In this document: piece by piece, positions 1-9,700 of the stretch
Layout: each line of letters begins with the position of its first letter
How positions within the stretch are numbered: position 1 is the first letter of the stretch
NCBI RefSeq assembly: GCF_036327755.1
Contig: NZ_CP109596.1
Span: 5,208,001 to 5,272,000 of the forward strand
From: Nocardia sp. NBC_01503
Lineage (GTDB): Bacteria; Actinomycetota; Actinomycetes; Mycobacteriales; Mycobacteriaceae
Direction of reading: 5' to 3'
Length of the DNA: 64,000 bases
Position numbers and translations under genes: made by a program
Notes under the pieces: generated by a model
Databases searched by the model: none
Seen by the model: only the letters and a program-made list of their open reading frames with translations
Told to the model about the DNA's origin: nothing

Positions 1-1443
1 ATGGTCGCGTCCTATCAGGTGGACGTGGTGTTGCCGACCAAGTTCAGCGTCGAAACCTTCATGGACGACCTGATTTCGGTACTGGTCACCTCCGTCGACG
101 ATCCGACCGTGGACTTCACCGCCGAGAACGGACATTGGACGCTGGCCCGCCCGGGCAAGTCACCGCTGCCGCGGTGGAGCACGCTGGCCGAGCACGATAT
201 CGCCGACGGTGCGCTGCTACTGCTCACCACCACCGAATCGGCGGAGGCGTTCGATCCGCTGGTGGAGGACATCACCGACGCGCTGGCCCGGGTCAACGAG
301 CGCGAGTTCACCGAATTCGATTCCGGAACAGCGGCTTTGACGGGCATATCCGCTTTCGGAGCGGGCGCGCTGGCGATATCGGCCCTGCTGTCCTGGTCCT
401 GGATGCGCACCGGTTCGGTGCTGTGGTGCGCGGTGCCCGCGCTCGTCCTGGGTGTGCTGTGCGTATTCGCCGCGACCGCGCTGGAGCGGCGCTATCGCGA
501 GCCCAGGCTCGGCCTCGGCGCGACCCTGACCGCGATACCGCTGCTCGGCGTCGGCGCGGCCATGCTGGTGCCGCTGCCGTATGGACAGCACGGCATGTTC
601 CAATCGGCGAATCTGGCCACCGGTGCCGCCGTTGCGGCCGTTGTCACCGTGATCCGGCTGCGCTCGACGCGGCTCGGCCTGCCGGCGCTGCTCGCGACGG
701 CGGTACTGGGCTCGCTGCTGGCCCTCGCCGCGGCCGTGGAAACCGCCCTCGACCTGTCGGCGCGTCAGCTGGCCGGCGCGATGGTGCTGGCCGGGCTGCT
801 GTTGCTGACCGCCGCGCCCCGGCTGGCGGTGTTGGTCGCCCGCATTCGCCCGCCGGATCTGCCCGATCCGGGCCGTGAGGTCACGCACAGCACGCTCACC
901 GATATCTTCGACGCCGAGACCACGGGCCCCGGAGAAGAGGAACAGCCTGCGGCGCAACGCAATCGGGCCACGTTCTCGCTGGAGAGCCGGGCGCGCCTGG
1001 CGATCAACGGATTACGTGGACTCATTATCGCGGCCGCGCTGCTGTTGGCGGGTGCGGCCGTGCTCTCGGCGGCGCTGAGCCCGGGCGGTATTCGCGAAAT
1101 CATCATGGCCGCGGCCATTTCGGGGGTGCTGGTGATGCGGGCCCGCTGGTATCCGGACCGGGTCCAGGCCATCGCGCTGGTCGCGGCCGCCGCCGCCACC
1201 GTGGTCGGTATCGGGTTCGTCCTGGTCGGCGCCTACGCCACCGCTCCCGCGCGCCTGGTGGTGGTGCTCGTGATCGCCGCGCTGGCGACCGCCGGCGCGG
1301 TCTCGGGCGCGCGCCTGCCCGCGGTCCGGCTGTCGCCGGTCGTGCGCCGCATCATCGACCTGATCGAATACACGTTCATCCTCGCGGTGCCGGTGCTGGC
1401 CTGTTGGATCATGGGCATCTACACCGCGATGCGGGGGCTCTGA
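1..1443 (+). CDS. eccD: Type VII secretion integral membrane protein EccD (5' end possibly outside window)
   Basis: EccD is the polytopic membrane core of the ESX secretion channel. The first ~95 residues read as the cytosolic ubiquitin-like domain. About eleven hydrophobic segments follow, with a charged cytoplasmic stretch around residues 285-330 (PPDLPDPGREVTHS region). The product as read is 480 aa, near the family length. The ATG sits exactly at base 1, and the first residues (MVASYQVDVVLP) align with the middle of the first ubiquitin-like strand of EccD proteins. The true start may therefore lie a few codons upstream, outside the window. Its stop overlaps the mycP start (TGATG), and eccE follows, which is the canonical ESX order. 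Confidence 0.93.
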   Translation: MVASYQVDVVLPTKFSVETFMDDLISVLVTSVDDPTVDFTAENGHWTLARPGKSPLPRWSTLAEHDIADGALLLLTTTESAEAFDPLVEDITDALARVNEREFTEFDSGTAALTGISAFGAGALAISALLSWSWMRTGSVLWCAVPALVLGVLCVFAATALERRYREPRLGLGATLTAIPLLGVGAAMLVPLPYGQHGMFQSANLATGAAVAAVVTVIRLRSTRLGLPALLATAVLGSLLALAAAVETALDLSARQLAGAMVLAGLLLLTAAPRLAVLVARIRPPDLPDPGREVTHSTLTDIFDAETTGPGEEEQPAAQRNRATFSLESRARLAINGLRGLIIAAALLLAGAAVLSAALSPGGIREIIMAAAISGVLVMRARWYPDRVQAIALVAAAAATVVGIGFVLVGAYATAPARLVVVLVIAALATAGAVSGARLPAVRLSPVVRRIIDLIEYTFILAVPVLACWIMGIYTAMRGL

Positions 1444-2798
1444 TGAGAATCGCCGGCGCGTCCGCGCTGCTCGCCGTGCTGCTCGCGCTGGCCCCCATGG
1501 CCGCGCCCGCATCGGCCGTCCAACCGCCCGAGGTGGCCACCGCGCCCCCTCCCGCCGATGACACGCCCGGCCCGGAACTTCCCACCAAACAGGACAAGGG
1601 CTGTGTCGCGGTCGGCGTGCTGCCCCATAGCGATCCGTCGCAGGTGCCACCGCCCGAACGCGCCCTGGACCTGCGCCGGGTGCGGGCACTGAGCACCGGT
1701 GCGGGAGTCACCGTCGCGATCATCGATACCGGCGTCGGTCCGAATTCCCGGCTGCCCAACCTGGTCGGCGGCGGCGATTATGTGCAGGCGGGTGGCGACG
1801 GCCTCTCCGACTGCGATGCGCACGGCACGCTCATCGCCGGAATCATCGGTGCCGCAGCCGATCCGGCGGATGGCTTCGCGGGTGTCGCGCCCGACGCGCA
1901 CCTGATTTCCATTCGCTATCGCTCCGGGGCGTACAGCCTGGACGGGTTGCTGAATCTCGATGCGGCGCAAAAACTCTCGGTCCAGATCCGGGAGCTGGCG
2001 CGCGCGATCACCCATGCGGCCAACCTCGGCGCGCAGGTGATCACCGTCGCGCTACCGGTCTGTGTGCCCGCCGGTCTCGGGGTAGACCAGTCCACGCTGT
2101 CGGCCGCGGTCAACTACGCCTCCCGGATCAAAGGCGCGCTCATCGTGGCGGGCGCCGGTGGCTCGGGCAACGGTTGTGAACAGAATCCCGATATCGATCC
2201 GGGCCGTCCCACCGATCCGCGCAACTGGACCGGGGTCAAGACCATCTCCACTCCGGGCTGGTTCGCCACCGATGTGCTGACCGTCGGCTTCACCACCGCG
2301 ACCGGGGACGTCATGGCGGATTCGCTGACCGGTCCGTGGGTTTCGGTCGCCGCGCCCGGCACCGGAATCGAATCGCTCGGTCCCGGCGGCGGTGATCTGA
2401 TCAACGGCGTCGGTGAGCCGGGCAAGCTCAACGCGGTCGGCGGCGCGTCCTTCGCCGCGGCCTACGCCAGCGGTGTGGCCGCGCTGTTGCGCTCGCGCTA
2501 TCCGAACGAATCCCCCGCCGAGATCGCCGCCCGGCTACAGGCCAGTGCGCACGCACCCGCGCGCGGGATCGACAATATCGTCGGTGCGGGCCTGATCGAT
2601 CCACTCGCGGCGCTGAGCTATCGCAACGCCCCGGCCGCACCCGCCGGGCTGTATCGCGGTGCGGTGCTGGATATTCCGGCGCCGCCGCGCGCCAAGGACC
2701 GGCGTCCCGGTATCACCGCGCTCTGCGTGGTCGTCGCGGCCGCGCTGCTCGGCGTCGGCTCGAACGCGGCGTACGGCATGTTCCGGAGGAGACGGTGA
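1443..2798 (+). CDS. mycP: Mycosin, ESX-associated subtilisin-like serine protease MycP
   Basis: Membrane-anchored S8 protease that acts on the outer face of the membrane and stabilises the ESX complex. The ATG overlaps the eccD stop by one base. A signal peptide (to about residue 22) precedes a proline-rich linker. The catalytic triad is intact: Asp95 in IIDTGV, His127 in DAHGTLIAG and Ser336 in GGASFAAAYASG. A C-terminal membrane anchor near residues 425-445 ends in RRRR. The 451 aa length is normal for mycosins. The stop overlaps the GTG start of eccE (GTGA), so all three genes are probably translationally coupled. Confidence 0.95.
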   Translation: MRIAGASALLAVLLALAPMAAPASAVQPPEVATAPPPADDTPGPELPTKQDKGCVAVGVLPHSDPSQVPPPERALDLRRVRALSTGAGVTVAIIDTGVGPNSRLPNLVGGGDYVQAGGDGLSDCDAHGTLIAGIIGAAADPADGFAGVAPDAHLISIRYRSGAYSLDGLLNLDAAQKLSVQIRELARAITHAANLGAQVITVALPVCVPAGLGVDQSTLSAAVNYASRIKGALIVAGAGGSGNGCEQNPDIDPGRPTDPRNWTGVKTISTPGWFATDVLTVGFTTATGDVMADSLTGPWVSVAAPGTGIESLGPGGGDLINGVGEPGKLNAVGGASFAAAYASGVAALLRSRYPNESPAEIAARLQASAHAPARGIDNIVGAGLIDPLAALSYRNAPAAPAGLYRGAVLDIPAPPRAKDRRPGITALCVVVAAALLGVGSNAAYGMFRRRR

Positions 2799-4507
2799 GC
2801 GATTCACGCTTCGGGGTCGGCGGTATCGGCCGGGCCCCGCTGGCCGTCCTGGTCATCGTGGGCGGACCGGCGCTGGCCGCGCTGAGCGCGCACACGCCGT
2901 GGTGGGTCGGCGCCATCGTGATCTCGATCGCGCTGACCGTGACCGTGCTGCGGGTACGCGCCCGCACACCCGTGGACTGGCTGGTGATCTGGGCCGGATA
3001 CCGAGTGGGCCGGACCACGCGGGCCGAGCGCCGCACCTCGGTCACCGAAGTGGTCGATATCGACACCGCCGCCGGTCCCTGCGGAATCCGCTTGGGCGAC
3101 AACACCTTGGTGGCGATGATCCAGCTCGCGCCCAATCTCGATCTGCCCACCATCATCACCGAGCAGACCGTGTACACCGAGGACACTCTCCCGGTGGGCC
3201 TGCTGTTGCCGCTGTTGGAGCAGTACGGCATCACCGTCGACATCGATATCGTGACCACCGGCCGCCGGGCCCGCCCCACCGGCGACTACAGCATGCTGTA
3301 CGACCAGTTGATCGGCACGCATCCGGTGATCGGTGAACGGCTCACCTGGCTGGTGGTGCGCCTGGACCAGCAGCGCAATCTGAGCACGCTGACCCAGCGC
3401 GGCCCCTGCGCGGTCTCGGGGCCGCGCGCCCTGGCCGCGGCGACCCATCGGATCGGCACCCGGTTGCGCGAGCGCGGGATCATCGCCCAGGTACTGCCCG
3501 CCGCCGCGGTCCGCGAGGCGACCCTGTTGCTGCACACCGGGGTTCGCCTGCCGGAATTGCGGGAGGAATGGGATCACCTGGGGGTGGCGGCCTCGGGTCG
3601 GCGGGTGGCCAGTTTCATCGTCGACTGGACTCGGCTCGGGGATGCCGTGCTCGACGACTGCTGGAGTTGGAATCGGGGCTGGACCACCGTCGTGATCGGA
3701 CTGTCCAGCGGCGACGACGGCCCGCGCGGTCTGGTCCGCTTCGTCGGTCCGGAGCCGGAGGGCCCGCTGCCCGCCTATCTGCGGCCGCTCTCCGGTCGGC
3801 AGTCCGAGGCGTTCCTGGCCACGTTGCCGGGGGAGCGGTCGGTGCGGGAGCTGCCCCGCGCCGATCGCGGCGGCGATCACGCTCCGGCGGAGGTGCTCGC
3901 CGACCTGGTCGTGCCGATCGGGCCGAACGGCCAGATCCTGGGCGCCATCAGCGGTCAGCCGCAGCACACCCTGGCACTGCCGCTGTTCGATCCGGCCCGG
4001 TATCACCCCCGCCGCCGGACGGTCGACATCCGGGCGGCGCTGCCGGTGGCGCAGCAGATCGTCCTGCGCGCCATGGTGGTCGGGGCCAGCGTCGAGGTGC
4101 ACTCCTCGCGGCCGCACGCCTGGCTGCCGCTGGTAAACGCGGTCGGCGATCCGCTGTCGCTGCGCCTGGCGGCTGAACCCGGTGCGCGTGAACAGGATCC
4201 GAATACGCAGCCGGTCACCCTCGAGGTATTCGATCAGATGTCACCGCGTGGTTCGGCCGCCAATGCCATGGTCACCATCGGCGACCCGGGCACCCGCCCG
4301 CGCCGATCGGTGGATCTGGCCATCGAACAGGTCGACGACGGCACCGTCGAGATCGGCATCCCGATGCGCACGGTGCGCGTCGATCTCATCGAACCGCGCG
4401 GTGAGACGAGATATTTCGAGCAACCGCCGAATCCGGCCGGCCCCGAGCCGGAGCCCGAGGGCGCACCGGCGCCCGCGGGTGCGCCGGTTCCGGTCCCCGG
4501 TCCGTGA
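2795..4507 (+). CDS. eccE: Type VII secretion protein EccE
   Basis: EccE forms the outer rim of the ESX membrane complex. Two adjacent N-terminal transmembrane segments (about residues 10-48) precede a long soluble domain with the DWLVIWAGYR region typical of the family. The last ~30 residues are proline/glutamate-rich and probably disordered. The GTG start overlaps the mycP stop by 4 bases. It is the last recognisable gene of the ESX operon here. No PE/PPE, EsxA/B or EccC gene is visible, so those must lie upstream of the window. Confidence 0.92.
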   Translation: MSDSRFGVGGIGRAPLAVLVIVGGPALAALSAHTPWWVGAIVISIALTVTVLRVRARTPVDWLVIWAGYRVGRTTRAERRTSVTEVVDIDTAAGPCGIRLGDNTLVAMIQLAPNLDLPTIITEQTVYTEDTLPVGLLLPLLEQYGITVDIDIVTTGRRARPTGDYSMLYDQLIGTHPVIGERLTWLVVRLDQQRNLSTLTQRGPCAVSGPRALAAATHRIGTRLRERGIIAQVLPAAAVREATLLLHTGVRLPELREEWDHLGVAASGRRVASFIVDWTRLGDAVLDDCWSWNRGWTTVVIGLSSGDDGPRGLVRFVGPEPEGPLPAYLRPLSGRQSEAFLATLPGERSVRELPRADRGGDHAPAEVLADLVVPIGPNGQILGAISGQPQHTLALPLFDPARYHPRRRTVDIRAALPVAQQIVLRAMVVGASVEVHSSRPHAWLPLVNAVGDPLSLRLAAEPGAREQDPNTQPVTLEVFDQMSPRGSAANAMVTIGDPGTRPRRSVDLAIEQVDDGTVEIGIPMRTVRVDLIEPRGETRYFEQPPNPAGPEPEPEGAPAPAGAPVPVPGP

Positions 4508-4543
4508 AATCGGGTCCATCAACTGAAATGAGGTGGGGCAGTA

Positions 4544-4897
4544 ATGTCTTCGGGCGTGGTAACCGATTCCCAGTCGTATGAAAGTGATGGCCGGACGCTC
4601 GGCGAGGACGAGGAACAAAGTCCGCGTCAGGCGGCCGCGGCGATATTCTCCAGTCGATTGTCGGCGTTGATCTCCGAATCGATGGTGTCGACCGAGGACG
4701 GTGCGACTCGATCGCTGACCTTGTATTCGCTGGCACAGCATCTGGAGCTGGCGTACCCGGATGTGCCCGTCTCCCAATCGGGTTTGTACCGGCTCATTCA
4801 CGGGGACGCCATTCCGCGGCTCGATCTGATCATCGCGCTGGCCCGGGTATTCGATGTGCCGCCGGAGTATTTCGTGACCGGCGAGCGAACTCGCTGA
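4544..4897 (+). CDS. XRE-type helix-turn-helix regulator, EspR-like
   Basis: Small DNA-binding protein (117 aa). After a ~35-residue disordered head, residues about 38-112 hold a helix-turn-helix unit: a FSSRLSALIS helix, then VSQSGLYRLIHGDAIPRLD as the recognition helix region, then ALARVFDVPPEYF. This layout matches the N-terminal half of mycobacterial EspR, the nucleoid-associated activator of ESX-1 effector genes. The C-terminal dimerisation domain of EspR is not evident. It begins 36 bases after eccE behind a GAGGTGGGG ribosome-binding site, so it may be cotranscribed with the ESX genes. A role in ESX regulation is inference from position and fold. Confidence 0.75.
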   Translation: MSSGVVTDSQSYESDGRTLGEDEEQSPRQAAAAIFSSRLSALISESMVSTEDGATRSLTLYSLAQHLELAYPDVPVSQSGLYRLIHGDAIPRLDLIIALARVFDVPPEYFVTGERTR

Positions 4898-4971
4898 TTC
4901 TCCGAATGCCTTCTCGGTAGCGGGAATAGCGCGGACCCGAATCCGCGCCGCGCCTGGATACGATCCGAGCC

Positions 4972-5985
4972 ATGCCCGACAAGGACCCGGGGGATATCTT
5001 CCTCCAGCACCGGGAAGCGGTCCTGGAAGCGCTGTTGTCCGATCCGGCGCTGGGATGGACCGGCGCACCCGCCACGGAACAGCCGCCTTTCGGGGAATTG
5101 GATGACGATTTCGACGTCCCCGGCGCGGCTGCCCCGGACCCCGCGCCCTCGTCCGGCGGCGGGCCCAAGGCCAGTGAACGCATTCTCGCGCTGCTGAACG
5201 GACACACCGCCACTTCCGAATTCGAATGGTCCGATTACGCGCCACCGGCGGAGAAGGCCCCGGAGTTGCCCGCCGCGGAGGAGACCGCCGACAAGCTCGG
5301 TGCGCCCGGTCGCGGCGCGCGCTCCCCGGTCGCACGGTTCGCCGATCCGATTCGCGATCTGGCCCTGCGGGCACGGCAACCCAAGGTGGCGTTGGCGGTC
5401 GCGGGCGTACTGGTGCTCGTGGTGGTGCTGGCCCTGTTGACCTCCGGCGGTGAGCCCGAGAACACCAGCGGTCAGACGGTGCTGGCCACCGCCACCGGCC
5501 CGGCGAATCCGGCTCCGGCCCAGCCCACCTCGACCGCTCCGGCGGCGGGCACCCCGATCCAGATCAAATCCGCTCAGTCGCACTGTCCGCCGGGCGGAAC
5601 CCCCGCCATGGACGCATTCGCCGGCACCGGCAAGGCGTGGTCGTGCCCGCGCGCGTACAAGGTCGACGGCCAGATTCTGGTCATCGATCTGGGCCGGTCC
5701 TACCGGGTCGATTCCATCGGCCTCGTTCCCGGCTGGGACGCCATCGGTTCCGACGGCGGTGATCAATGGGCGAAATACCGTACAGCGAGCCGTATTTCGT
5801 ACAAATTCGATGACGCCAATGCCACCACCTACACCCAGCAGACGCTGGACCAGCGGGCCCTGGTCGTCACCAAGGTGAGTCCGGAGATCAGCGCGACCAA
5901 GATCGTGCTGACGGTCCTGGAATCCAAAGGCGATCCGACGGTCAATTCGGTCGCCCTGTCTTCGATTGTGGTCACCGGACATTGA
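4972..5985 (+). CDS. Single-pass membrane protein with extracytoplasmic discoidin-like domain
   Basis: 337 aa. Residues 1-135 are acidic, proline-rich and probably cytosolic. One transmembrane segment (about 139-160, LAVAGVLVLVVVLALLT) follows. After a Pro/Thr linker, the C-terminal ~140 residues look like a discoidin/NADase-type glycan-binding beta-sandwich (CPPGGTPAMDAFAGTGKAWSCP, then ILVIDLGRSYRVDSIGLVPG). Similar domains occur in actinobacterial membrane proteins next to zinc-ribbon partners, as here: the next gene starts inside this stop codon. No catalytic residues are evident, so a binding or structural role is likely. Confidence 0.7.
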   Translation: MPDKDPGDIFLQHREAVLEALLSDPALGWTGAPATEQPPFGELDDDFDVPGAAAPDPAPSSGGGPKASERILALLNGHTATSEFEWSDYAPPAEKAPELPAAEETADKLGAPGRGARSPVARFADPIRDLALRARQPKVALAVAGVLVLVVVLALLTSGGEPENTSGQTVLATATGPANPAPAQPTSTAPAAGTPIQIKSAQSHCPPGGTPAMDAFAGTGKAWSCPRAYKVDGQILVIDLGRSYRVDSIGLVPGWDAIGSDGGDQWAKYRTASRISYKFDDANATTYTQQTLDQRALVVTKVSPEISATKIVLTVLESKGDPTVNSVALSSIVVTGH

Positions 5986-6662
5986 GCGTTCTCGAATCGA
6001 TCTGCGAGTACTGCTCGCACCGCAGCCCCGGCGATGCCGCGAGCTGTATCCAATGCGGTGCGCCGCTGGCCAAATTGATGTCCGGTGATCCGCTGGCCCT
6101 GATCGGCCCGGTCATCGCGAGCGCCGACAAGTTGATCGGCCCGACCGGTTCAACCGTCGAGGGTGCGGTGAAGGCGGTATTCGGCGGCGTGGGTCCGCGG
6201 CTGCCGCAGTGGATCGGCGCGCTGGTGGGCGTGGTGGCGATGGCGGCGGCGGTCTTCTTCCTGGTGAACTCGTGCGGGCCGGAATTGAGCTCGGGGTGGA
6301 ACGCTCCGGCTCGGACACTGCCGCAGACCTTGCTCGCCGCCTCGACGTGCACCGGGGCGGGGGAGAGTCAACAGTGTGTCGTCGCGGCGGGTAATCCGTT
6401 GCTGGCGGCGGGAATCGGCGGCGGGCGGGAGCTGGCCTACGCGGCGCGCGTGGTTTCACCCGATCAACTCGCGAATGATGTGCGGCAGTGGCGATCCGCG
6501 GGTGCGACGGTGGTCGCGGACGGTACGACATTCATCGCCATCAGCCCCTCCTGGAATATCTGGTACGCCGATACCCAATCGGGGCTGCGGCTCGAGACCG
6601 GCTCGCTGCCCAACGCGGCCGCCGCTCGCGCCTTCCTGATGCGATCCGGGCTGCTCGGCTAG
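5982..6662 (+). CDS. Zinc-ribbon membrane protein
   Basis: 226 aa, TTG start overlapping the previous stop (TTGA). The N-terminus holds a CxxC...CxxC zinc ribbon (CEYCSH, then CIQCGAP). One transmembrane segment near residues 73-93 follows, then an extracytoplasmic domain with two cysteines (STCTG, QQCVV) and a C-terminal region that could be a small sensor fold. I do not recognise a named family for the outer part. Coupling to the discoidin-like gene suggests that the two membrane proteins act together. Confidence 0.65.
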   Translation: MSVLESICEYCSHRSPGDAASCIQCGAPLAKLMSGDPLALIGPVIASADKLIGPTGSTVEGAVKAVFGGVGPRLPQWIGALVGVVAMAAAVFFLVNSCGPELSSGWNAPARTLPQTLLAASTCTGAGESQQCVVAAGNPLLAAGIGGGRELAYAARVVSPDQLANDVRQWRSAGATVVADGTTFIAISPSWNIWYADTQSGLRLETGSLPNAAAARAFLMRSGLLG

Positions 6663-6705
6663 CGACGCCCGTCTTCTCACCCATGAAGACTTGTTACATT
6701 ATTTT

Positions 6706-6729
6706 ATGTGCCGTTGGTTAACGGTACAT
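6706..6729. promoter_or_regulatory. 24-bp palindromic operator-like box A (upstream of gdh)
   Basis: Reads ATGTGCCGTT, four bases, AACGGTACAT; 9 of the 10 half-site positions pair. It ends 54 bases before the chosen gdh start. Three more copies of the same dyad lie at 13732, 19224 and 20423. The symmetry and size suit a dimeric repressor of TetR or similar type. The regulator is unknown. Confidence 0.7.
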
Positions 6730-6783
6730 CGAACAGGTGCTGTGACCGCAGGGTACGGCTCGAATCTCGGGAAGGTGCGGACG

Positions 6784-9700
6784 ATGGTGGCAACCACGCT
6801 GCAGATGCTTTCGTGGCAGAAGCTCCGCGAAGATCCAGCGGACCTCGAGGCGGTCTACTTCCGATGGATACGCCCCGACGCGACGATCGCCCTGGTGAGC
6901 GATCGCGCCGGGCAGATCCTGCGCCGGCACCTGGAACTGGCCGAATCTCGTCGCCCGGGCACGGCGGTCACCCGCGTCTACCGGCCCGGCGACGCGAGCG
7001 AACTCGGCCCGGCCATCCAGATCGTCAACGACGATATGCCGTTGCTGGTCGACTCGCTGTCCTGCCTGCTGCGCCGCTTCGGTGCCGCGGTCAGCGAGGT
7101 CATCCACCCGGTCTTCGATGTGCTGCGGGACAATCAGGGTCGCTTGCGCGGGGTCGCCCCCGGCACCGGCGCGCCCCGCGAGGCGGGCCGCCACACCATC
7201 GCCGAATCCTGGATTCATGTGCAGCTCGGTCCTCAGACCGACGCCGCGCTGCTCGATCGCATCGAACACGCGCTGCCCGATCTGCTCGCCGCCATCCGGG
7301 GCGTGGCCCGCGATACCGCCGCCATGACGACCACGCTGTCCAGTGTGGCCGCGGCGCTCGAGGGCGCCGCGACCCGCGAGCACGATGGCGAGATCGCCGA
7401 TCACGCGCGGCTGCTGCGCTGGCTCGGGGACGGCCACTTCACCCTGCTGGGCTACGGATATCACAGCGCCACAGCCGATTCCGAGACGAGCGGGCCGACC
7501 GGCAGCCCCGAACTGCTGCGCCGGGCCGGACTCGGCATCCTGCACGATCGGATCGCCGCGGACCTGGACATTCCCGCTGTCCCGGCCGGTCCGCCGGTGC
7601 TGCGCCTGTCCAGCGGCTCCCTGGACGGTGTGCTGCCTGGATCTCCGGACGGTTACATCATCAGCGTCGCCGATCCGGGCACGGCCGCCCCGGGGCAGCC
7701 GCTGCCGATGCCCGGAACGCACGTATTCATCGGAACCTTCACCGTCACCGGCCAGCACGAGAACATTCTGGACATCCCGGTGATCTCGCGGCGCGTGCAC
7801 CAGGTGATGGAATGGGCCGGCCTGCGACTGAACTCGTTCTCCGGCCAGGAGTTGCTCGAGCTGCTGCAGACCTTCCCGCGCGCGGAATTGTTCGCCACCG
7901 ACACCCGTCGCCTGTTCGAAACCGTCTCCGCCGTCATGGATTTGGGTCTGCGCCGACAGGTGCGGCTGTTCCTGCGGCCCGAACCCCGCGGCGGCGCGGT
8001 GTACTGCCTGGTCTATCTGCCCCGGGACCGCTATTCGACCGAGGTCCGGCTGCGTATGCGCGAAGTGCTGCGCACGGAATTCGACGGTGAACAGGTCGAC
8101 TACTCCGCGCGCGCGACCGAATCCGAGCTCGCCGTCGTCTATTTCACCGTGCACCGGCCCGTCGGAGCCGCCGCCGCCGACGTCTCGGAGGAGAGCCGCG
8201 CGCGTATTCAGGAACTGCTGTTCGCCACCACCCGCTCCTGGTCCGATCTGTTGGTCGCCGAGGCCGCTCGCGGATCGGAGGTGTCACCCGAGGTCGCCGC
8301 CGACTACGCGGCCGCCCTCCCCGCCACCTATCGGCAGGAGTTCCCGCCCGCGCGTGGGCTCGCCGATCTGCGCCGCCTGCGCCCCCTGGCCGAGGGCGGC
8401 ATCGACACCCAGCTGTACCGGCGGCTCGGCGCACGTGCGGGGGAGTGGCGATTCACCCTGTACGTGCACGGTGCGGAGGTCTCGCTGAGCCGGGTGCTGC
8501 CCATACTGCACAGCCTGGGTGTCGAGGTCGTCGACGAACACCCCTACCCGCTGCTGCTCGCGGATGGTTCGCGGCGCTGGATCTACGATTTCGGCCTGCG
8601 CGTACCTACGGGGATCGATCAGTCGGATCACCTGCCGGACAACGATATTCACGGGCGATTCGCCGACGCGGTGACCGCCATGTGGTTCGGCGGGGTGGAG
8701 GTCGACGGACTCAACGAACTGGTATTGCGCGCGGGTCTGGACTGGCGGCAGATCGCGATCCTGCGCGCCTATGCCCGCTACCTGCAACAGGCGGGCTTCG
8801 CGTACTCCTTCGGCAACATCACCCGGGTGCTGCAGAGCCATCCGGATATCGCCCGCTCCTGCGTCGAATTGTTCGAGGCCCGTTTCGATCCCGACGGTGC
8901 GGGCGAACTCGCGGCCCTGCGGGCATTCACCCTCGAGGAGCAATTGCGCGCCGCGATCGACGCCGTGGTCAGCCTGGACACCGACCGCATTCTGCGGGCC
9001 CTGCTCGATATGATCGGCGCGACGCTGCGGACCAGCTACTTCCGCACCGACCGGATCGGCGGCGACCGGGACTACCTGTCGTTCAAGTTCGATCCCCGCC
9101 GCATCCCCGTATTGCCCGAGCCACGACCGCAATTCGAGATCTTCGTGTACTCGCCCCGGGTCGAGGGCGTGCACCTGCGTTTCGGCGCGGTGGCGCGCGG
9201 CGGGTTGCGCTGGTCGGACCGTCTCGGCGACTTCCGCACCGAAATCCTGGGTCTGGCCAAAACGCAGGCGGTCAAGAACGCGGTCATCGTCCCGGTCGGC
9301 GCCAAGGGCGGATTCGTGGTGAAACGCCCACCCGTCGCCACCGGCGACCCGACCGCCGACCGTCAGGCGCTGCAGAGCGAGGGAATCGCCTGCTACCGCA
9401 CCTTCATCTCGGGCCTGCTGGATCTGACCGACAATATCGACCGCGGGACCGGGCGGACCGTGCCCCCGCCCCGGGTGGTGCGCCGCGACGACGATGACAC
9501 CTATCTGGTGGTCGCCGCCGACAAGGGCACCGCGACCTTCTCCGATATCGCCAACGAGGTCGCCCAGCGCTACGACTTCTGGCTGGGTGACGCCTTCGCC
9601 TCGGGCGGGTCGGTGGGCTACGACCACAAGGCCATGGGCATTACCGCCCGCGGCGCCTGGGAATCGGTGCAGCGGCACTTCGCCGAAATGAATATCGACA

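Noticed and set aside
6706..6729. GlnR binding site before gdh
   Set aside because: The sequence is a long perfect-type dyad and lacks the GTNAC-N6-GAAAC arrangement.
6691..6783. gdh start at 6691
   Set aside because: This would place the 24-bp palindrome inside the gene; the ATG at 6784 has a good ribosome-binding site and matches the usual protein length.
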